Positions 60,522 through 64,000 of a stretch of 64,000 bases of DNA are shown piece after piece (within the stretch, counting starts at the first letter, position 1; each line of letters opens with the position of its first letter). The stretch covers positions 310,001 through 374,000 of the forward strand of contig JAHNUO010000015.1 in NCBI GenBank assembly GCA_019787685.1. Direction: 5' to 3'. The notes beneath the pieces were generated by a model that worked only from the letters and a program-made list of their open reading frames with translations, searched no databases and was not told where the DNA came from. This DNA is from Chiua virens (lineage: Eukaryota; Basidiomycota; Agaricomycetes; Boletales; Boletaceae). The translations under genes were made by a program, and so were the position numbers.

Positions 60522-60621
60522 ATGCAATTAATCTCGTCCGAATCGCTGAGGCTAAGAATATCCCAGCGCTACTACTCACGGACTCCCGCTGCATCGGCGA
60601 TCACGCTGCAACGTTCCAACG

Positions 60622-62528
60622 ATGAATACGTGGATTACCAGTCTCGCGGCCCTCGGCAAGGGTAGAATCGGGACCAGAACTGCCAGCTTTCTTCATGTCC
60701 TATTTCCAGTCATCCTCCGATCACTCGCCATCTACTCTGTCTATAAAGCCCTCAGATGGAGCCGAGCCAGACGAGTTGTGAAGGGCGAAAATGTGTCGAA
60801 GGCTGTTGATAAGTCACAACTTCAAAAGAACGTGAATCCCAACAGAGACCGGCAACCAGGAGGTATGTACACGCAAAAATGTTCTTGATCCGGGAAGGTA
60901 CTCAATGTAGCGAAAAAAATTGCCGGGTTCTCATTCGATCAGTTTGGGTTCCTCAGGCTTTCGAGTACCCAGAAGTGACGCCTTGCCCTCATCCAATAAA
61001 TAACGTAAAACCTGTCCCATACCGTCCCTTTAGATGGGGCGAATATCAGTAAGTGAATACCCTGCTCATCGCTGCGCATGATGAAGACTCCCTCTGCACT
61101 ATGTGCTACGTTGTAATTGAATTCTGGATCGCTCATCCTTGATTCCATCGCTTAGCGTCACGATGGGCATTCGGACCCTGCCTTGGACGGAATGGGTGGA
61201 GCTTGACGGGTCTTTCTCGTCCTATCAACGTATTCGGTCCTTCCGCGTGCATCAGTGTGGGAAGACGGTGCTACAGGTACTTCCTGCTCGTGAGGATGAT
61301 TCTCTTAAAATTACGGGCGGAGCTGAGGCAGGTTTGTGGTCCCTGTAAACATATTCCCGCATATTTGGTGGCTAAGCCTATCTTTCAGTAAAAGAGCTGC
61401 TGTACGAACTCGCGGAGTATCTTCCCCGACGGTACCCATCCTCATTCCGTATTTCGCGTCTCCCGGCACCGGCTTCCTTACCGACTATCGGAGGGATACC
61501 CCTATCCTGGTATGGGGATATGCCGATCAAGACGATCGAGGTCGTCGATACGGGAAGAAGATACGATCTTGGAGTGCTCGAATCAATGGACTGCGTAGAA
61601 ATGGGAGAAGAGGCGTTCAGAATTATAAATGGCCTGTGAGTGGAGAACGTTGTTGCCTTAGCATGCGGCTGACTCTTTGAAAGGATACAGGATGATATTG
61701 CGATCATGATTGAAGGTAATGATTAATACGCTGTCAGTACGCATTGCTGATAGTATTGGACAAGGAACGGATGGAAAATACTATTTCCAGGCGGGACTCA
61801 TTTGTGTTCCGGGTCTGTGTGTCACTCTACCGTCTGACTTGCGCTGAATGTCTATGTCCTGTCACAGGATCTTGGCGCATGCGCGACAAAATCGGGATGC
61901 CACTAGATGAAATCCACCTCTCTGGCTACGTACCTCAGTGTAAGCACATTCTTTTCCTGGAGACGCTTTGCATCCTCAATGGCCTCTCCAAGTCAAGGAC
62001 AAGTTACAGCTCAGCATGAACCGTTTCTTTCAACGTTTACCTCTCGACAAACCGGTGATAAGGAACAATTATTCCATCCAAGTCGTTCCGCCGAACGTTC
62101 CGAAGCCAGGATCAGGTACAGAAGAAACGCTCTTGGAAATCGATCCCGAAGAGCTCAGTTGGTGCGAATATCATAACGGATCGGAAGACGACTTCGGTAA
62201 CAGGCGAGACCATGGCTCCAGAGACTTCCCATATATCTCCCCTTCTACTCTCCGTCTTAGGAGCGAGAGACAAACCTTGCGTCGACTGCCTCGCACAGGT
62301 GCTATCGTGTTCGGAATACGTACATATCAGTTCAAGGTAGAAGAGCTCGCACGCGAGCGAGGCGTGGCGGCACGTCTCGCAAGCGCGGTCAGGAGTTGGC
62401 CCGAGGACGTCGCAATTCACAAGGGACGTGGAAGGTATCAGGACGTTCTTCTCAAATACTTGGATGGTTGCGCGAAGCAGGATGGTATTGCTGGTCCAGT
62501 AGAGGGAATGCTCCCTTTTCCGTACTAG
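60622..62528 (+). CDS. DUF3445 protein, heme-dependent oxidative N-demethylase-like
   Basis: The N-terminus (from MNTWITSLAALGKGRIGTRT) has a membrane-anchor-like segment FLHVLFPVILRSLAIYSVY. Then, after introns, come PYRPFRWGEY, MGIRTLPWTEWVELDG, YLPRRYPSSF, YYFQAGLICVPGSWRMRDKI and GMPLDEIHLSGYVPQ. These lead to NRFFQRLPLDKPVIRNNYSI, STLRLRSERQTLRRLPRTGA and SWPEDVAIHKGRGRYQDVLL, ending at 62528. These are the conserved blocks of the DUF3445 family, named after a bacterial heme enzyme that removes methyl groups from dimethylamine. The substrate in fungi is unknown to me. Seven or so introns fit GT-AG. The junction near 60863-60957 (after QPGG, resuming FEYPEVTPCPHP) did not join in phase, so the 5' exon is less certain. 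Confidence 0.82.
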
Positions 62529-62956
62529 GTGTGGCACTGGTATTAAACCACAATGAAGTTTGTCGACCACTTTTCTTTGATCCACGTGGGGTTCAATGAC
62601 AAGGTTCGCGCGTGCTGTGGAATGACTCCGAATGGGCCACTGCAACACTGCACAACTCTTTTCCACATTAGCTCCCATATGCATGTGGGCCAAAGCTCGC
62701 TTTGTACTCATCCTTCAAATTTCAAAGATGGGCCTGGTGGTAAAAATTGACATCCTTTGATACTAGGCAAGGCGCAGGTCCACCGATTTCCAGATATGCA
62801 CACGACAAAAAGAAATACCACGAGCTGTGGTATCCGGTGCTTTGTCCACTCATACGGGGTATAAGAGGCCATGGCTGGCATGGATTCCCAACATCAGTAT
62901 CAGCATCATCTATATTCCCAACTAAGCTCACTCAATCCTTCTTATTTGAATTCCCT

Positions 62957-63568
62957 ATGTCTTCTACAGCGAGTTCCGACGATGAATTTCGGTTCGGTAT
63001 TTCTGGACGCCCTCGGCATGGGGTGGAGTTGCACCCTGTTGATCTCTCAACCTGGCATGACGGTCACTATTGGGCGCCCATAATTTCTTCGGGATGCCTC
63101 CCCACTAAAGCCGACCAGTCGTGGCCGTATCGCTTCCAAGTGAGTACCATTTGTAAGATATTACATAATCTCGGTGATTCAATACCGATCGATGATCACG
63201 ACTATCGTGGTCTTTATCTAGCACAGAGACAGCGTATGGATCCATGCTTCTGATGGAAAATGGTATCAGGGCAATGTCATTTGCCAGCCAAAGCAAGGCA
63301 CGACCAGCCGTGTAAGCAAACTTTATTCATGTTTCATCTGCGTTCTGTGATCAGTAACCTGAGATTATAGGGCAAGGGCTTGTGGTGGTGTGTCGAATTC
63401 CAGATGGCAAGGATCGGTATTCGAAAGTGGTGTGCTCCGTTGAATGGAGACATCAAACCCTACAACCACCATACACAGGCATTGGTGAGCACCGCTCGCT
63501 GGGTGGAAGATTCCAGGCAGCGCCAAGCCTGGGAGGCAATCAACGTTGAACGTTCGGTACGGCGTTGA
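62957..63568 (+). CDS. hypothetical protein, three exons
   Basis: Exons 62957-63139, 63222-63311 and 63371-63568 join in frame to about 156 residues: MSSTASSDDEFRFGISGRPR, then WHDGHYWAPI, VWIHASDGKWYQGNVICQPK, GLWWCVEFQMARIGIRKWCA and a basic end ARWVEDSRQRQAWEAI. The WYQGNV-type segment and spacing hint at a small beta-barrel fold such as a Tudor or SH3-like domain, but this is a guess. No family is recognised. Confidence 0.55.
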
Positions 63569-64000
63569 AGTTGGCTCCTGGATGAGCTGTCGATCCGTTG
63601 CGTTCCCCGGTCCTGGACTTGTTGATCCAAATTGCTCATAGTTTCCTCACTTTCTACGGTCATTTGCATCGTCAAATACTGCACGGACTTTGTTATACTG
63701 AAATACAATATGTACACATTTCACATTGTAATATTTACTTGCTCACAAATTCTGCGAACTACCTTATGTGCGATGTACACCTGATTATGAGATCATTTCA
63801 ACAGCAGTCAACCAGGGGGGCCCAATGGTGAGTATTACAATGGATACCAATACTCCGACTTCGGCTTTCCACAAGTGTTATCCCAGACTTCGCTCTCGTA
63901 TTCAACGTCCAAGCTATACTTGTTCGCTTTCTCAAACTCGTCCAGTGAACACGTTCCATATTTTCTGTCATTCTCAGAATTCTTGCAGTTGGAGAGAGGG
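63569..64000. other. window end, nothing recognised
   Basis: About 430 bp without a supported gene. A gene may start beyond the window. Confidence 0.4.

Overview
The window comes from a filamentous basidiomycete, most likely an Agaricomycete. The genes at the right end are split by many short (about 45-60 nt) GT-AG introns. Both a laccase remnant and a Plavaka-type transposase are present, and the chromovirus and Tc1/mariner families are of the kind common in mushroom-forming fungi. I cannot name the genus from sequence alone.

The window has two compartments. Positions 1 to about 44,300 are a nested transposon block. A Plavaka transposase (minus strand, 1-6602) is split by a solo LTR (1707-4700). 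That LTR is split by a second solo LTR (1775-4019), which is in turn split by a Tc1/mariner element (2233-3824). To the right, an old Ty3/gypsy chromovirus A (9288-34075, CCATC target duplication) contains three later insertions: a young, CpG-rich chromovirus B (11681-17988, CTTAC duplication), a 9.3-kb hAT transposon (20589-29919, 8-bp duplication) and a second Tc1/mariner (32275-33880) in its 3' LTR. Further right are an 876-bp hAT-type non-coding element (34971-35846), a Ty1/copia element with an internal inversion (about 36290-39384) interrupted by a solo LTR, and more solo LTRs and hAT debris. Older elements are full of C-to-T and G-to-A changes and stop codons. Element B is not, so decay of methylated CpG is a likely cause.

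Positions 44,349-63,568 are a gene island: Vps4 AAA-ATPase, a Hal4/Hrk1-like Ser/Thr kinase, ribosomal protein eL19, a MYST histone acetyltransferase, a proline-rich single-pass membrane protein, a wax-synthase/MBOAT-like membrane protein, two or three hypothetical proteins, a truncated laccase pseudogene and a DUF3445-type (heme-dependent oxidative N-demethylase-like) protein. These genes do not form an operon or an evident pathway. Vps4, eL19, MYST and the kinase are housekeeping genes.

The most interesting points are: the hAT element that carries a casein-kinase-1-like gene and an unknown conserved-looking gene beside its transposase; a perfect 11-nt match between the predicted transcript start and the primer-binding site of the chromoviruses, as expected for Tf1-type self-priming; a conserved gag-pol -1 slippery site; the intra-element copia inversion with both breakpoints visible; and several single-base frame breaks in conserved genes of the island.
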